DNA of 42,159 nucleotides from an uncultured Collinsella sp. (GTDB lineage: Bacteria > Actinomycetota > Coriobacteriia > Coriobacteriales > Coriobacteriaceae). A program made the position numbers and the translations under genes. Under the pieces are notes generated by a model. It was not told the DNA's origin, made no database searches, and worked only from the letters and a program-made list of their open reading frames with translations. The DNA lies in assembly GCA_934646865.1 (NCBI GenBank), contig CAKUEU010000010.1, forward strand, positions 1 to 42,159. Reading direction: 5' to 3'. Positions 1 through 7,951 of the stretch are shown one piece after another (position 1 is the stretch's first letter; every line of letters begins with the position of its first letter).

Positions 1-50
1 TCGGCCTCTGCCATGCGACGGCAGCGCTCTCCCAACTGAGCTACGTCCCC
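1..50 (-). tRNA. tRNA-Ala(CGC), 5' part, cut by window edge
   Basis: Read on the minus strand, bases 50 to 1 give an acceptor strand GGGGACG, a D arm GCTC-AGTTGGGA-GAGC and an anticodon stem CTGCC/GGCAG around the loop GTCGCAT. T33 is followed by anticodon CGC, which reads the alanine codon GCG. The T arm and 3' acceptor lie outside the window. The start of the variable region is visible and nothing looks degenerate. Confidence 0.9.
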
Positions 51-103
51 AGGACAAGTTGATATTTTACCTACGGCTCGCCAACTGTCAACGCCCAATA
101 CCC

Positions 104-132
104 AGTCTTTTTGGAACGGGGCTTTTTTGACT
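104..132. repeat. single diverged arm of the GGGACGGGGC palindrome
   Basis: This stretch reads AGTCTTTTTGGAACGGGGC followed by a T-run and GACT. It resembles one arm of the complete palindrome that starts 20 bases downstream, but has no partner arm of its own. It lies between the tRNA 5' end and that palindrome, so it may be a decayed or half copy of the element. Confidence 0.5.
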
Positions 133-152
133 ACTATTTCTTGGGCTGGTTG

Positions 153-269
153 TGTGAGTAGTCTTTTTGGGACGGGGCTCTTTTAGCTGTCTCGGCCGTC
201 AATCGGCCAACCGTTCGCACTGTCTGCCGAGGTAGCTAAAAGAGCCCCGTCCCAAAAAGACTACTCACA
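153..269. repeat. 117-bp palindromic element, GGGACGGGGC family, copy 1
   Basis: Two 44-base arms (153-196 and 226-269) are complementary with two mismatches. Their core is TTTTTGGGACGGGGCTCTTT. The loop contains TCAATCGGCCAACCG, which resembles the loop of a second copy at 13811-13917. The outer arm ends 4 nt before the stop codon of the radical SAM gene. It could form the 3' stem-loop of that transcript, but the T-runs lie inside the stem rather than after it. Confidence 0.85.
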
Positions 270-273
270 ATAG

Positions 274-1212
274 CTACTCCGCGCTGGTAAGGACGCCGGT
301 GGTGTCGAAGGCTGGGGTGAAGCTCTCGTCTACTGCTCCGCCCTCTTGCCAGAACATCGTGGTAAAGCCCAGGTCGTCGGCATGGTCGAGCACTTGCTCG
401 TACTCCTCGCGCTTCACGGCGCGCGCCAGCTCGCCGCCCTGCTCGCGCATGAGCGCATTGGGCGTGTACTGGTTCATGACCGAGATCGGCACGTCGCCCA
501 CTGTCTGCCACACCAGGTCCAGCACGCGACACGAATCGTCCGCATGCCCCGGAAGCACCAGGTGGCGCACGATGATACCGCGCTTCATGAGCCCGTCGCC
601 GTCCACCAGCTCTCCCCCGCGGCGCTCAATCTCGCGTGCTATCTGCGCCAGGCCCGAAACGGCGACGCGCGGGTAGTCCTTAATATGAGAGAGCGACTGC
701 GCAAGCCCCGCATCGGCATACTTAAAGTCGGTGAGCCACACGTCGACCAGATCACCCAGGGCCGCAACGGCACTCGCCCGCTCATAGCCACTCGTGTTGT
801 AGACGATCGGAATGGCCAGACCGCGCTCCCGTGCCGCGGCAATCGCAGCCGGCAGCAGATGCGCATAATGCGTCGCCGTCACCAAGTTGATGTTGTTGGC
901 ACCCTGGTCCTGCAGCTCCAGCATAATCTCGACCAGGCGCTCGGACGTAATCTCGAGACCGAAATTGCCCGTCGAGATCTCGTGGTTTTGACAGTAGACG
1001 CACTTGAGCGGACAGCCGCTAAAGAAAATCGTGCCCGAGCCGGCCTCACCCGAGATGGGCGGCTCCTCCCACATATGGAGCGCCGCGCGAGCGACCTTGA
1101 GCGTATCGTCGGCGCCGCACACGCCACGCGCGCCTCCATCGCGTGTCGCACCGCAACGGCGCGGACACAAATGACAGGCGGGCGAAAAAAGTTCGGTCAA
1201 CGACGTCGACAT
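274..1212 (-). CDS. Radical SAM protein, PflX-like (COG1313)
   Basis: About 312 residues. It is a 4Fe-4S radical SAM enzyme of the PflX group, which resembles pyruvate formate-lyase activases but whose substrate is unknown. The radical SAM motif C67-PLK-C71-VY-C74 follows GTIFFSG. An N-terminal cysteine cluster (C13, C16, C20, C32) with CHLCPRRCG and GVCGA is typical of the group and may hold a second cluster. The ATG at 1212 was chosen because GGAG lies 9 nt upstream; the frame stays open to 1383, but that stretch has no family similarity. No pyruvate formate-lyase gene adjoins it, so an activase role is not supported by context. Confidence 0.85.
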   Translation of the reverse strand: MSTSLTELFSPACHLCPRRCGATRDGGARGVCGADDTLKVARAALHMWEEPPISGEAGSGTIFFSGCPLKCVYCQNHEISTGNFGLEITSERLVEIMLELQDQGANNINLVTATHYAHLLPAAIAAARERGLAIPIVYNTSGYERASAVAALGDLVDVWLTDFKYADAGLAQSLSHIKDYPRVAVSGLAQIAREIERRGGELVDGDGLMKRGIIVRHLVLPGHADDSCRVLDLVWQTVGDVPISVMNQYTPNALMREQGGELARAVKREEYEQVLDHADDLGFTTMFWQEGGAVDESFTPAFDTTGVLTSAE

Positions 1213-1404
1213 GAAACCATGCTCCAAAACAACGATTCGGCAGCTCAAACATAAAGGCCCGGACCGCGCAGGCGGCTCCAAGCCCAAGACGCCGTAATCG
1301 TCCGACACGATTTTTGTAATGTCAAGACTGGAATCGACAAAGTGCCGCTTTATGATGTAGGTATTCCGCCCCCCGCGGAGCAACTGGGTGAACCGTCGCG
1401 TTTA

Positions 1405-1507
1405 TTTAGGGAGCCCACACAGTCGTACCTAGTACAGGTATCCTTCGTTGTTAAGGACGCTGGAACAGTCGATGAGGGCACCCACCTGTTTTAGGTGGGT
1501 TCATTTT
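1405..1507 (+). ncRNA. Candidate structured RNA, possibly 6S (SsrS)-like
   Basis: Here lies a compact structured segment with no coding frame. GGGAGCCC at 1409-1416 can pair with GGGCACCC at 1476-1483, giving seven base pairs around one A-A mismatch: a closing stem. Inside is a TCCTT/AAGGA hairpin, and the 3' end carries the hairpin at 1480-1500. A closing stem around a weakly paired centre suits 6S RNA, which binds RNA polymerase holoenzyme. The 6S assignment rests on overall look and memory of similar Coriobacteriia sequences, not on a model search. The strand was chosen from the 3' T-rich tail. Confidence 0.42.
1480..1507 (+). terminator. Terminator-like hairpin at end of candidate RNA
   Basis: A perfect 8-bp stem ACCCACCT/AGGTGGGT with a GTTTT loop is followed by TCATTTTCG. 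It overlaps one strand of the closing stem proposed for the RNA, so the two structures compete. From here to 1740 (about 230 bases) I see no gene; no convincing promoter or ribosome-binding site precedes the next gene. Confidence 0.55.
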
Positions 1508-1740
1508 CGTAACGTGGGGGGTGGTTTTCTTTTGCCGAAAATCATTACCACATCTCAATTACGTTCCGCCAGCATTCCGCAGGCAACATCCTGCCGACGG
1601 TGCAATATCTGGTAAGCGCGTGATTATCGACACGCGCAATTCCATACACCCCCTTTGGTCGAGTATCATGGTTCGGCTATGCCCTTTGTGCATGGCACCC
1701 TTTTTGACCTTTTCCTTCGACGCTTGGCGGTTTTAGATTC

Positions 1741-2940
1741 ATGGCTTCATCCCCGAGCTACATACCGTACCTATGCGTGGCAGCGGCGGCCTTTATCACG
1801 ACCTTCCTCACGGTACCCCTGGTCAAGCGCCTGGCGATTAAGCTCGACGCTGTCGACTACCCCTCTAAGCGCCGCATCAACACCAAGCCCATCCCGCGCC
1901 TAGGCGGCACAGCGGTCTTTTTGGGCCTGGTCGTTGCGTGCATTGTGCAAATCATGGGCACCTGGTACCTGGGCTGGCCGCCCGTTTTGGTGCCGCACCC
2001 GCGTCTGCACATCAGCTACCCCATGCTGGCACTCTCCTTTACCGTGATTTACGCGACCGGCGCCATCGACGACATCTTCCAGCTCAAGCCCAAGCAAAAG
2101 CTTGCTGGCCAGGTACTCGCCGCGCTCATCGCCTGCATTGGCGGCCTGCGCATCGGCGTCATCGTCAACCCGTTTGCCCCCGGCGAGATCATGCTCGGCT
2201 GGCTCGCCTACCCCATCACCGTGGTCTACCTGGTGGCGTTCACCAACATCATCAACCTCATCGACGGCCTCGACGGTCTGGCGACGGGCATCTGCGACAT
2301 CGCATCGTTCACCATGTTTTCGATGGCCGTGCTTTCGGGCCGCATCGATGCCGCCGCGCTCTCCATCGCGCTCTTCGGCGCATGCTTGGCCTTTTTGCAC
2401 TATAACTTCAACCCCGCGAGCATCTTCTTGGGCGATTCGGGGTCGCTGCTGCTGGGCTTTGCGCTGGGCTCCATCTCGCTGCTCAACGTGAGCCGCACCG
2501 CCGCGCTCACCTCGCTCATCATCCCGCTCATCGTTGCCGGCGTACCCATCATCGACACGTTCAGCGCCATCGTGCGCCGCAAGCGCGCCCACATTAGCAT
2601 CGGACAGGCCGACAAGGGTCACATCCACCACCGCCTGATCCAAGAGGGCTACAACCAAAGGCAGGCTGTACTGCTTATCTATGCCTGGTGCATCATGCTT
2701 TCGGCCGGCGCCGCTGCTATCAACCAGGTCGAGGTTCCCATGCGCGTGCTCATCTTTACCGTGCTCGCCATTGGCTCGGCGGCCTTCGCCAAGCATCTGC
2801 ACCTGTTTGAGCCCGTGCTGCGCCACCACTACAACAAGCGCACGCACGAGGACGAGCTGGTGACCCCCGACGACCCCGCCTTTAAGCAGGAGGAGCAGGC
2901 AGCCGAGGAACGCAAGGAGGAGCGTCACCACAGGCGCTAG
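1741..2940 (+). CDS. Polyprenyl-phosphate GlcNAc-1-phosphate transferase (WecA/TagO type)
   Basis: 399 residues. It is an integral membrane enzyme of the MraY/WecA family, which moves a sugar-1-phosphate from a UDP-sugar to undecaprenyl phosphate and so starts synthesis of wall glycopolymers or capsule. Visible signatures are KRRINTKPIPRLGG near residue 45, AIDDIFQLKPKQKLAGQ near 110-125, NIINLIDGLDGLATG near 165-180, FLGDSGS and the cytoplasmic HIHHRL motif. About ten hydrophobic segments alternate with these loops. The C-terminal tail is short, charged and rich in Glu, Lys and Arg. No good Shine-Dalgarno precedes the ATG. HIHHRL and the lipid-1-phosphate motifs favour WecA/TagO over MraY. 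Confidence 0.88.
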   Translation: MASSPSYIPYLCVAAAAFITTFLTVPLVKRLAIKLDAVDYPSKRRINTKPIPRLGGTAVFLGLVVACIVQIMGTWYLGWPPVLVPHPRLHISYPMLALSFTVIYATGAIDDIFQLKPKQKLAGQVLAALIACIGGLRIGVIVNPFAPGEIMLGWLAYPITVVYLVAFTNIINLIDGLDGLATGICDIASFTMFSMAVLSGRIDAAALSIALFGACLAFLHYNFNPASIFLGDSGSLLLGFALGSISLLNVSRTAALTSLIIPLIVAGVPIIDTFSAIVRRKRAHISIGQADKGHIHHRLIQEGYNQRQAVLLIYAWCIMLSAGAAAINQVEVPMRVLIFTVLAIGSAAFAKHLHLFEPVLRHHYNKRTHEDELVTPDDPAFKQEEQAAEERKEERHHRR

Positions 2941-3101
2941 GGTTTGCTGCCGAGGATGTGGCCCGTTAACGCTGGCCGCATCGCGCCCGTGCCGCAACTG
3001 CCGCATGGCACTCGCCTTACCAGCCCCTCGCCCACTTACGCCCCACCCCTTTCAATAAACGCGCTATCATCTTGACCAATTCGCATACGTTAGGAGCAAT
3101 C

Positions 3102-4151
3102 ATGCCAAACGAGAACAGCTACGAAGTCGCGCTGCAGAAGAGCAACGCCATTCGCGAGGGCCTGGCCAAGACGCCCGAGAAGTTCACCATGCTCACCGGC
3201 GACCGCCCCACCGGCCGCCTGCACCTGGGCCACTACTTCGGCACCCTCAAGGGCCGCGTGGAGCTGCAGAACATGGGCGCGAAGACCAACGTGCTCATCG
3301 CCGACTACCAGGTCATCACCGACCGCGACACCACCGAGCACATCCAGGACAACGTGTACAACATGGTCATGGATTACCTCGCCTGCGGCATCGACCCCGA
3401 CAAGACCATGATCTACGCGCACTCCGCCGTACCCGCCGCCAACCAGCTCATGCTGCCGTTCCTGTCGCTGGTGTCCGAGGCCGAGCTGGCGCGCAACCCC
3501 ACGGTCAAGGCCGAGATGGAGGCCTCGGGCCACGAGCTCACCGGCCTTCTGCTCACCTACCCGGTGCATCAGGCCTGCGACATTCTGTTCTGCAAGGGCA
3601 ACGTCGTGCCCGTCGGTCGCGACCAGTTGCCGCACATCGAGCTCACCCGCACCATCGCCCGCCGCTTTAACAACCGCTACGGCAAGGTGTTCCCTGAGGT
3701 CGACGCGCTACTGTCCGAGACCCCGCTGTTGCCCGGCCTGGACGGTCGCAAGATGAGCAAGAGCTACGGCAACGCCATCAATATTTCGATGACCGCCGAG
3801 GAGACGGCCAAGCGCATCAAGAAGAGCCAGACCGACTCCGAGCGCATGATCACGTTTGATCCCGTGAATCGCCCCGGCGTGTCCGGCCTGCTTTCGACGG
3901 CCGCCATCTGCACCGGCCGTTCCGAGGTCGAGATTGCCGAGGAGATTGGCATGGGCGGCTCCGGTCAGCTCAAGAAGTACGTGACCGAGGCCGTCAACGA
4001 GTACTTCGCCCCGATCCGCGAGCGTCGCCAGCGCTACGAGAACGACCTGGACTACGTGAAGGACGTGCTGCACGAGGGCAATCGTCGCGCCAACGAGATC
4101 GCCGAGCAGACCCTGGCCGAGGTTCAGGACGCCATGGGCATGGTGTACTAG
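3102..4151 (+). CDS. trpS: Tryptophanyl-tRNA synthetase
   Basis: 349 residues, a normal length for bacterial TrpRS. It charges tRNA-Trp with tryptophan using ATP. It is a class I synthetase: GDRPTGRLHLGHYFG carries the HIGH-type motif HLGH at residues 41-44, and KMSKS is intact at 217-221. The start at 3102 follows a good AGGAG 5 nt upstream; an in-frame upstream start exists but lacks such a site. The 160-base leader is too short and lacks the motifs of a T-box. A strong terminator follows. Confidence 0.95.
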   Translation: MPNENSYEVALQKSNAIREGLAKTPEKFTMLTGDRPTGRLHLGHYFGTLKGRVELQNMGAKTNVLIADYQVITDRDTTEHIQDNVYNMVMDYLACGIDPDKTMIYAHSAVPAANQLMLPFLSLVSEAELARNPTVKAEMEASGHELTGLLLTYPVHQACDILFCKGNVVPVGRDQLPHIELTRTIARRFNNRYGKVFPEVDALLSETPLLPGLDGRKMSKSYGNAINISMTAEETAKRIKKSQTDSERMITFDPVNRPGVSGLLSTAAICTGRSEVEIAEEIGMGGSGQLKKYVTEAVNEYFAPIRERRQRYENDLDYVKDVLHEGNRRANEIAEQTLAEVQDAMGMVY

Positions 4152-4176
4152 CCGAGAACAATAAACAGCAGTCAAA

Positions 4177-4219
4177 CAAAACCGCCGCGATGAGCACAAT
4201 CCTCATTGCGGCGGTTTTG
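4177..4219 (+). terminator. Intrinsic terminator of trpS
   Basis: The arms CAAAACCGCCGC (4177-4188) and GCGGCGGTTTTG (4208-4219) are perfectly complementary, with further pairing GATGAG/CCTCAT inside. The 3' arm runs into TTTTGTTTTC. It lies 26 bases after the trpS stop codon. Confidence 0.92.
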
Positions 4220-4374
4220 TTTTCTTCAGAGGTCGTTCGCCTAGGTATTCAGCCGCTCGGCAGAACCCCTAAGTTGCAAGCACCCTAAGACTATATTCTG
4301 TTAAGCAATGACGCCCTATTGTTTTAACATGCGGCAGCGTTTTGCAGCAGAGCCGACCGACCGGAAGGAGCCCC

Positions 4375-4668
4375 ATGAACTCAGTTGCGTTTTGTACATG
4401 CAACGACCGGAAATGCCCGTTTAACCCTGTCAACCACGACAAGGGCTGCACGCCTTGTATCGCCAAGAATCTGCACGAGCACGAGATTCCAACGTGCCTG
4501 TTCAACGCGATTTCTCCCGATCGGCTTGAGGCCGATAAAGACGAGTGGTCGTGGCAAGCGTTCGCGCGACATGTAGAGGCGTATCTGGGAAGCAACAGCC
4601 CAAGAATCCCCGCGGGCGAAGAGACGCCGCAGGGGCTTACAAAGATCGGTTGCTGCAAGCGGGACTAA
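4375..4668 (+). CDS. Small cysteine-rich DUF6485-type protein
   Basis: 97 residues. The N-terminal third, with CTCNDRKCPFNP and GCTPCIAKNLHEHEIPTCLF, matches my recollection of DUF6485, whose function is unknown. Six cysteines and two histidines in the first 45 residues suggest a metal site; a further Cys pair (GCCKRD) ends the protein. The start at 4375 is set by GGAAGGAG just upstream. It stands alone between trpS and a convergent gene. No signal peptide or membrane segment is visible. Confidence 0.7.
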   Translation: MNSVAFCTCNDRKCPFNPVNHDKGCTPCIAKNLHEHEIPTCLFNAISPDRLEADKDEWSWQAFARHVEAYLGSNSPRIPAGEETPQGLTKIGCCKRD

Positions 4669-4750
4669 CAATCAAAGTTTGTGCCGCCCTAAGGCCAAAC
4701 GTCGGCACCTCATTTTGGGATAACGGACCTGATGTTTTGTCCCATGATTA

Positions 4751-4795
4751 CGGGAAAGCGCCCGCCGGCCATGGCAGCCGACGGGCGCTTTCCCG
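4751..4795. repeat. GC-rich hairpin without T-run
   Basis: CGGGAAAGCGCCCG (4751-4764) and CGGGCGCTTTCCCG (4782-4795) are exact complements around a 17-base loop. It lies 82 bases after the DUF6485 stop. No T-run follows on either strand, so it is a stable RNA stem or another palindromic repeat. The rest of 4669-4969 shows nothing recognisable. Confidence 0.7.
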
Positions 4796-4969
4796 AAGTA
4801 CACCGTTGAATCGCACAGAGGGGAGGAATGCGAATCAAACTCAACAGGGCAGGCTTTTTCATCGCCTATTGCCTGCTCCGTTGCTGAAACCAATATAGTT
4901 CACCGTGGTTTACTTTTTAGTGGCAATAAGCGCCGCCACACCTTCTCCATAAGTTAACTCAGGTAAACT

Positions 4970-5010
4970 AAAACCACCACAAAGGGGACTGGCATCTTTG
5001 TGGTGGTTTT
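4970..5010. repeat. AAACCACCAC palindrome, copy 1
   Basis: AAAACCACCACAAAG and CTTTGTGGTGGTTTT flank the loop GGGGACTGGCAT. It ends 15 bases beyond the minus-strand stop of the MGMT-like gene. The outer A/T ends give a T-run on both strands, so it can act as a two-way intrinsic terminator between the convergent genes. Confidence 0.9.
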
Positions 5011-5025
5011 GACACGAACGAGCCG

Positions 5026-5346
5026 CTAGAGCCCTGCTGGCCAGCGACAGACGGCCAAGTCGACGTGCATATCGTCCTTAAACGTCACGCCCTCCCCTAG
5101 CAAAAGCTCACGTTGAGCATCGGGGCCGCCAAACGCAAAGCCCTCGCAAATGCGGCCATCGGCAAACACCACGCGATGGCAGGGAATCTGACCAGGGCGC
5201 GGATTGCTGTGCAGCGCATAGCCCACAAAGCGCGCGCTCCGCGGACGACCGGCGAGCAGCGCCACCTGACCGTAGGTGGCGACCATCCCCTCGGGAATCT
5301 GCTCGACTACCTCGTACACCCGCTCAAAAAAGCCCTCAGACGCCAT
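5026..5346 (-). CDS. Small O6-alkylguanine-DNA alkyltransferase-like protein
   Basis: 106 residues, equal to the DNA-binding C-terminal domain of MGMT/Ogt without the N-terminal domain. IPCHRVV carries the acceptor cysteine C56, so this is not the inactive ATL type in which Trp replaces Cys. The winged-helix part includes ATYGQVALLAGRPRSARFVG, where an arginine finger normally flips the base. It probably repairs O6-alkylguanine or flags it for other repair; which one cannot be told here. The ATG at 5346 follows GGGAG. A longer frame reads upstream into the palindrome and is unlikely to be used. Confidence 0.85.
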   Translation of the reverse strand: MASEGFFERVYEVVEQIPEGMVATYGQVALLAGRPRSARFVGYALHSNPRPGQIPCHRVVFADGRICEGFAFGGPDAQRELLLGEGVTFKDDMHVDLAVCRWPAGL

Positions 5347-5374
5347 TGCTCGCTCCCTTCCACCCGGAATAGCA

Positions 5375-5415
5375 TAAACCACCACAAAGGTGCCTGTCCC
5401 CTTTGTGGTGGTTTA
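5375..5415. repeat. AAACCACCAC palindrome, copy 2
   Basis: Same arms as copy 1, but the loop is in the other orientation (GTGCCTGTCCCC). It begins 11 bases beyond the degV stop and ends 28 bases before the start of the MGMT-like gene, where it could terminate degV transcription. Confidence 0.92.
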
Positions 5416-5426
5416 TGGCAAGTCGG

Positions 5427-6281
5427 TTAGTTGGCGGGCTGGAAGAAGGCTACGGCTACGGCGCCGGGGCCTACATGGGTGCCGATGGTGGCGCCGATGG
5501 TGTGAACGGGCAGTTCGCCCTCGGTGTGGCCAGCCCACAGTGCCGCGCTGTCCTCGATATACTTCTTGAGCACCGCATCCGAAAGGCCCGTATAGCCGAG
5601 CGCCAGCGGCATGGAAAAGTCGATGCCGCCTGCCTTTTCGACCTTCTGGTTGAGCAGGTTGCGTCCGTTCTTGGAACCGCGCGCCTTGCCCAGCTGCACG
5701 ATCAGACCGTCCTCGGCAGCCACAACGGGCTTTACGTTGAGCAGCGTGCCCACGGCGCCGGCAGCAGCAGACAGGCGACCGCCGCGCACCAGGTACTCCA
5801 GCGTCTCGAGCAGACCAATAACCACCACGCGGTCACGGACGGCCTCGACAGCCGCCGCGATCTGGGCCGCGCCCTGGCCCTCGTCCACTAGGCGCAGGGC
5901 ATACTCGACCAGCACGCGCTCACCCAGGGTAACGTTATTGCTATCAACCACATACACGTCGCCGCCCGGCGCCTCGGCAAGTGCGGTACGGGCGCTCTGA
6001 TTGGTCCCCGAAAGTTTGGCACCCACGGTAATAATCACCGCCTCGTCGCCGGCCTCACGTGCTTCGGCAATCGCCTGCGAAAAGGCGTACGGGTTGACCT
6101 GACCGGTCTTGGGCAGCTCGTCGCGCTCCACGAGCATCTCGTAAAAGCGCTGGTGATCGATGTCGACGCCATCCATATACACATCGGTGCCAAAGGTAAC
6201 GGACAGCGGCAAGACGGACAGCGCCGGGTGCTCCGCCGGCGACATATCGCTGGCGGAATCGGTAATAATGCGGACGGACAT
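5427..6281 (-). CDS. DegV family fatty-acid-binding protein
   Basis: 284 residues, full length for the family. DegV (FakB-like) proteins bind a fatty acid between two domains; FakB members present it to the kinase FakA for phospholipid synthesis. Visible are the N-terminal strand IITDSASDMS, KTGQVNPYAFSQAI with the conserved T-S/N-P region, and the lipid-site stretch GAKLSGTNQSA. ETLEYLVRGGRLS followed by GTLLNVKPVV is highly typical. The ATG at 6281 follows AAAGGA. A MarR-type regulator lies 119 bases upstream in the same direction and may control it. No FakA gene is in the window. Confidence 0.9.
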   Translation of the reverse strand: MSVRIITDSASDMSPAEHPALSVLPLSVTFGTDVYMDGVDIDHQRFYEMLVERDELPKTGQVNPYAFSQAIAEAREAGDEAVIITVGAKLSGTNQSARTALAEAPGGDVYVVDSNNVTLGERVLVEYALRLVDEGQGAAQIAAAVEAVRDRVVVIGLLETLEYLVRGGRLSAAAGAVGTLLNVKPVVAAEDGLIVQLGKARGSKNGRNLLNQKVEKAGGIDFSMPLALGYTGLSDAVLKKYIEDSAALWAGHTEGELPVHTIGATIGTHVGPGAVAVAFFQPAN

Positions 6282-6400
6282 AGCGAATCCTTTCTTGCGC
6301 AGGTCTCGCGCAGGGAATTATGACAGCAATGTCCCGGCACGGCGTACGCGCTCAAACGGGACGATGCAGTTCTTGGCTGAAAGCTAGCGCCAGCGCGGCT

Positions 6401-6850
6401 CTAGATCTCGCGCAGGGTGTTGAGAATCGTGCGCAGCGACGCATACATCTGCTCGCGCTGCTCCACGCCCATAGCCTTACCGGTGGTATCGAGCACCTCG
6501 CGAATGATGCGGTCCGCCTCGCTCATGCTCTCGCCGCCTAGAGCGGTCAGGCGCACCGGAGCACGATACTTAACGGCGGCATCGCCCGAATCATCGACCT
6601 CGACGTAGCCGCCCTCCTCCAGATGCGCGAGTGTGCGCGAGACGGCGGCACGGGTCACGCCTGCCATGCGAGCCAGGTCAGCACCAGTCAGACCGTCCTT
6701 GCTGCGCTCAAGATAGTACAGGCACATAACGTCGGAGCCCTTGAGGCCCAGCCTTGCGCCCTCGGATGTCTTAATGCGCTGGATCTCCTTGTAGAGCCCG
6801 CTGATCAGTCCGACAAAGTCCTCGAAACGTGTCTCGTCGTTCTGCTGCAT
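6401..6850 (-). CDS. MarR-family transcriptional regulator
   Basis: 149 residues. It is a winged helix-turn-helix regulator: LTGADLARMAGVTRAAVSRTLAHLEEGGYVE at about residues 54-84 is the recognition region, and D-x-R-like wing residues follow (KYRAPVRLTALG). The outer helices EDFVGLISGLYKEIQRIK and the C-terminal segment would form the dimer interface. MarR proteins usually sense small ligands and repress neighbouring genes. The next gene downstream is degV, so a lipid-related signal is possible but not shown. AAAGG lies about 12 nt before the ATG, a little far. Confidence 0.88.
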   Translation of the reverse strand: MQQNDETRFEDFVGLISGLYKEIQRIKTSEGARLGLKGSDVMCLYYLERSKDGLTGADLARMAGVTRAAVSRTLAHLEEGGYVEVDDSGDAAVKYRAPVRLTALGGESMSEADRIIREVLDTTGKAMGVEQREQMYASLRTILNTLREI

Positions 6851-6954
6851 GGGAGACGACCGCCTTTCGCTTGCATGATGCTAACGGGTAAACATCTTAG
6901 CCGCACAAGGCAACACCCATACCCAAATATCCCATTTGTTAACCCATCAACATA

Positions 6955-6994
6955 AAAACCACCACAAAGGGGACAGGCACCTTTGTGGTGGTTT
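6955..6994. repeat. AAACCACCAC palindrome, copy 3
   Basis: Arms as in copy 1 and loop GGGGACAGGCAC. It ends 26 bases beyond the stop codon of the B3/4-domain gene and about 105 bases upstream of marR. Confidence 0.92.
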
Positions 6995-7020
6995 GGGGCA
7001 TCAATAGGTTCTAGGCGTCG

Positions 7021-7740
7021 CTACAGCTCCACGCAGGGATTATCGCGCGTCACAAGCGTATTGGTGACAACCGCGGCGCCCAGATAACGCTCAAGCAACT
7101 CAGCAAGGCGATCGATCGCAGCCTGGCAATCCCCCATCCGCTCGGGCTCCACGCACTCGATCGCCAAGAAGGCGTCCGCCGAATCGTCGGACAGCGCCGT
7201 GCGAACGCCATCGCGCCAGTTCCAGCAACGGCACACAGCGCCCGCATCGTCGATGTAGGCAAGCTCACCGGGAAGCGTCGGGTCGTCCGCATCCTCGCCG
7301 AGCGGCAGGAACGCGTCGGCGCCGTCGGTCACCGCCAACCGCAGATCGCCCTCGATAGCATGTAGATCCTCGCCGCCAACGGGCAGCGCGTAGGTCAGCG
7401 ACACCGTGTTGTAGATGTCCACCGTGGGCGTAATATGGCCAACCGGCTTGCCTTTGAGCACGCGCTTGAGCAGATTCTCGACCGAGCACCGCGCGCCCTT
7501 CTTGGTCTTGAATTGACGATATGCCTCGCGCCATGCCTTGACCGGCGCGTTCTCGCTGATGGTGTCGCTCGTCAGGTGACGCTCCGCATCGATGTTGGCG
7601 CGGTCGAGCAACGCGGCGATCGCATCCACGTCCTCTTGGGGAATCTGCGCCGCAGGCTTCATGCCCTTTACGACCACAACGCCGATAGCTGCCTGCGGGA
7701 ACAGCTCCCAAAATGAATCCTCGGCAACAAAACTCTTCAT
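7021..7740 (-). CDS. B3/4 (PheRS beta-like tRNA-binding) domain protein
   Basis: 239 residues. It resembles stand-alone B3/B4 domain proteins, which share the editing or tRNA-binding fold of the phenylalanyl-tRNA synthetase beta subunit. Key stretches are APVKAWREAYRQFKTKKGARCSVENLLKRV (about residues 71-100) and ITPTVDIYNTVSLTYALPVGGEDL, followed by GDLRLAVTDGADAF and the ELAYIDDAGAVCRCWNWRDG region. A role in clearing mischarged tRNA is plausible from the fold but unproven. The ATG at 7740 follows GGGAG; another in-frame ATG five codons upstream lacks a site. The terminator of pckA lies just upstream. Confidence 0.82.
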   Translation of the reverse strand: MKSFVAEDSFWELFPQAAIGVVVVKGMKPAAQIPQEDVDAIAALLDRANIDAERHLTSDTISENAPVKAWREAYRQFKTKKGARCSVENLLKRVLKGKPVGHITPTVDIYNTVSLTYALPVGGEDLHAIEGDLRLAVTDGADAFLPLGEDADDPTLPGELAYIDDAGAVCRCWNWRDGVRTALSDDSADAFLAIECVEPERMGDCQAAIDRLAELLERYLGAAVVTNTLVTRDNPCVEL

Positions 7741-7784
7741 ATGTTCTCCCTTCATAGCATGCGCCTTGGTATGGACGCCTAAAC

Positions 7785-7842
7785 AAAAAGCGCCCTTACG
7801 ACGGCCACCTTCAAAGTCCTACGGTGCCGCCACAAGAGCGCT
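7785..7842 (-). terminator. Intrinsic terminator downstream of pckA
   Basis: On the minus strand a stem of about 19 pairs, with some G-U pairs and one bulge, starts at GCGC (7841) and ends GGGCGC (7790). It runs straight into CTTTTTGTTT. It lies about 110 bases after the pckA stop and separates it from the B3/4 gene. I considered a T-box but saw no matching antiterminator sequence. Confidence 0.75.
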
Positions 7843-7911
7843 TACGCTGCCCCCATCCGGAGAAGGGGGCGATATGTCAGGCGTATTGTAGCTCGAATTA
7901 TCTACACGGGC

Positions 7912-7951
7912 AAAACCACCACAAAGGTGCCTGTCCCCTTTGTGGTGGTTT
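7912..7951. repeat. AAACCACCAC palindrome, copy 4, overlapping the pckA stop
   Basis: Arms as in copy 1, loop GTGCCTGTCCCC. Its right end, GGTGGTTTA, supplies bases of the pckA stop codon (TAA at 7952-7950, minus strand). Insertion or recombination at this site probably set the present 3' end of the gene. Confidence 0.92.

Noticed and set aside
236..532. Long open frames opposite the radical SAM gene
   Set aside because: They lie antisense to a gene with clear motifs and encode low-complexity Arg/Ala-rich sequence typical of high-GC shadow frames.
7785..7842. T-box riboswitch before the B3/4-domain gene
   Set aside because: The hairpin has a T-run but no specifier loop or antiterminator sequence; it is better explained as the pckA terminator.
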